Assembly: GCA_937904375.1 (NCBI GenBank)
Contig: CALDIG010000274.1
Location: 1 to 13,060 of the forward strand
Length of the DNA: 13,060 nucleotides
From: an uncultured Prevotellaceae bacterium
GTDB taxonomy: Bacteria; Bacteroidota; Bacteroidia; Bacteroidales; Muribaculaceae
Direction of reading: 5' to 3'
Position numbers and translations under genes: made by a program. Below, in pieces: positions 12,132 to 13,060 of this stretch (positions within the stretch are counted from its first letter, which is position 1; the number at the start of each line of letters is the position of its first letter). The notes beneath the pieces were generated by a model. It ran no database searches, was not told the DNA's origin, and worked only from the letters and a program-made list of their open reading frames with translations.

Positions 12132-13060
12132 TTACTTTATCACGCCGAGCTTCTTGCCCACCTTGATGAAGGCGTTGATGGCTTTGTCGAGGTGCTCATG
12201 CTCGTGACCTGCCGAGAGTTGCACGCGGATGCGTGCCTCGCCCTTGGGCACTACGGGATAGTAGAAGCCGGTGACATAGATGCCCTCTTCCTGCATGGCG
12301 GCGGCGAAGTCCTGCGAGAGCTTGGCGTCGTAGAGCATCACGGCGCAGATGGCGCTTTGTGTGGGTTTGATGTCGAAGCCGGCGGCCATCATCTTGTCGC
12401 GGAAGTAGTTGACGTTGTCGATGAGCTTGTCGTGCAGAGCGTTGCTCTCTTTGAGCATCTTGAACATCTCAAGGCTTGCGCCCACGATGACAGGAGCCAC
12501 CGAGTTAGAGAACAGATAGGGGCGCGAGCGCTGACGCAGCATGGCGATAATCTCCTTGCGACCAGTGGTGAAGCCACCCATTGCGCCGCCAAATGCCTTG
12601 CCAAGGGTGCCGGTGAACACGTCAATCTTCCCATAGAGGTTGAACTGCTCGGCCACGCCGTGCCCGGTGGGACCAACCACACCTGCCGAGTGCGACTCAT
12701 CAACCATAACCATGGCGTCGTATTTCTCGGCGAGCTCCACGATTTTGTCAACAGGAGCTACATTGCCGTCCATCGAGAACACGCCGTCGGTGGCGATGAT
12801 GCGGAAGCGCTGCTCCTGAGCCTGCTTGAGGCATTCCTCGAGTTCTTCCATGTTGGCGTTGGCATAACGGTAGCGTTTTGCCTTGCACAGGCGCACGCCG
12901 TCGATGATTGAGGCGTGGTTGAGGGCGTCGCTGATGATAGCGTCGTCAGGACCTAGCAGTGCTTCGAAGAGACCGCCGTTGGCGTCGAAGCACGAGCCAT
13001 AGAGGATGGTGTCCTCGGTGTGGAAATAGTCGCTGATAGCAGCCTCAAGCTCCTTGTGGA
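12132..13060 (-). CDS. kbl: glycine C-acetyltransferase (2-amino-3-ketobutyrate CoA ligase), 5' end outside window
   Basis: This is a PLP-dependent alpha-oxoamine synthase of the threonine dehydrogenase pathway. It interconverts 2-amino-3-ketobutyrate plus CoA and glycine plus acetyl-CoA in the cytoplasm. The frame is open to the window edge. It shows ~308 residues of a protein usually near 395, so the N-terminal fifth or so is missing. Diagnostic stretches are HKELEAAISDYF and TEDTILYGSCFDANGG at the visible start, DALNHASIIDGVRLCKAKRYRY, the D-E-S-H-S-A-G loop (VDESHSAGVVGPTGHG), and the Schiff-base lysine in TGTLGKAFGGAMGG. C-terminal RIRVQLSAGHEHEHLDKAI is typical. The SCFDANGG and HASIIDGVRLCKAK segments favour Kbl over the related serine palmitoyltransferase and 8-amino-7-oxononanoate synthase. 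The gene ends in TAA and has its own terminator, so it is likely independent of the downstream operon. Confidence 0.95.
   Translation of the reverse strand, partial: HKELEAAISDYFHTEDTILYGSCFDANGGLFEALLGPDDAIISDALNHASIIDGVRLCKAKRYRYANANMEELEECLKQAQEQRFRIIATDGVFSMDGNVAPVDKIVELAEKYDAMVMVDESHSAGVVGPTGHGVAEQFNLYGKIDVFTGTLGKAFGGAMGGFTTGRKEIIAMLRQRSRPYLFSNSVAPVIVGASLEMFKMLKESNALHDKLIDNVNYFRDKMMAAGFDIKPTQSAICAVMLYDAKLSQDFAAAMQEEGIYVTGFYYPVVPKGEARIRVQLSAGHEHEHLDKAINAFIKVGKKLGVIK

Noticed and set aside
12132..13060. Serine palmitoyltransferase, a related enzyme used for sphingolipid synthesis in Bacteroidales
   Set aside because: The GSCFDANGG and HASIIDGVRLCKAK segments and the overall pattern fit glycine C-acetyltransferase closely.

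Overview
The window looks like a chromosomal segment of a member of the Bacteroidales (Prevotellaceae or Muribaculaceae are the best guesses). Three things suggest this. Coding regions are rather GC-rich while the spacers are very AT-rich. The visible promoter candidates follow the Bacteroidetes -7 pattern TAnnTTTG, and start codons are preceded by A/T-rich leaders rather than Shine-Dalgarno sequences. The spacers carry short tandem repeats with 7- or 8-nt units. Every substantial gene is on the minus strand, so transcription runs from high to low coordinates.

Layout, in order of transcription. From 13060 to 12132 is the C-terminal three quarters of a glycine C-acetyltransferase (kbl), a housekeeping gene of threonine/glycine metabolism, closed by an intrinsic terminator at 12107-12073. 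From 12131 to 11429 is a ~700-bp AT-rich spacer. It holds a candidate small structured RNA with its own terminator, a tandem 12-mer, a doubtful 22-codon plus-strand ORF, and the likely promoter of the next operon. From 11428 to 98 is a five-gene unit with all genes in the same direction: (1) a 1029-aa SrfB-like ATPase with an actin/Hsp70-type fold, (2) a 937-aa SrfC-like P-loop NTPase, (3) an 861-aa membrane-anchored subtilisin-type (S8) serine protease with an unusual N-terminal half, (4) a 336-aa four-span membrane protein with a large predicted periplasmic loop, and (5) a 543-aa protein with four ~40-residue Trp-anchored helical repeats followed by a TRAFAC-type GTPase domain. Gaps are 4, 136, 6 and 52 bp. 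The window's first 91 bp are two 14-bp tandem repeat arrays.

How the genes might work together (inference): SrfB and SrfC families are known as partners in proteobacterial srfABC loci, whose molecular function is poorly understood. Here the SrfB/SrfC pair is joined to a second GTPase, a polytopic membrane protein and a subtilase whose catalytic domain is predicted to lie outside the inner membrane. All key catalytic and nucleotide-binding motifs of the protease, the SrfB-like ATPase and the C-terminal GTPase are intact, so the unit appears functional. A plausible reading is an NTP-driven cytoplasmic sensing module coupled across the membrane to a protease, in envelope stress, competition or defence. 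No substrate or phenotype can be read from the sequence. This operon is the candidate undescribed system of the window.
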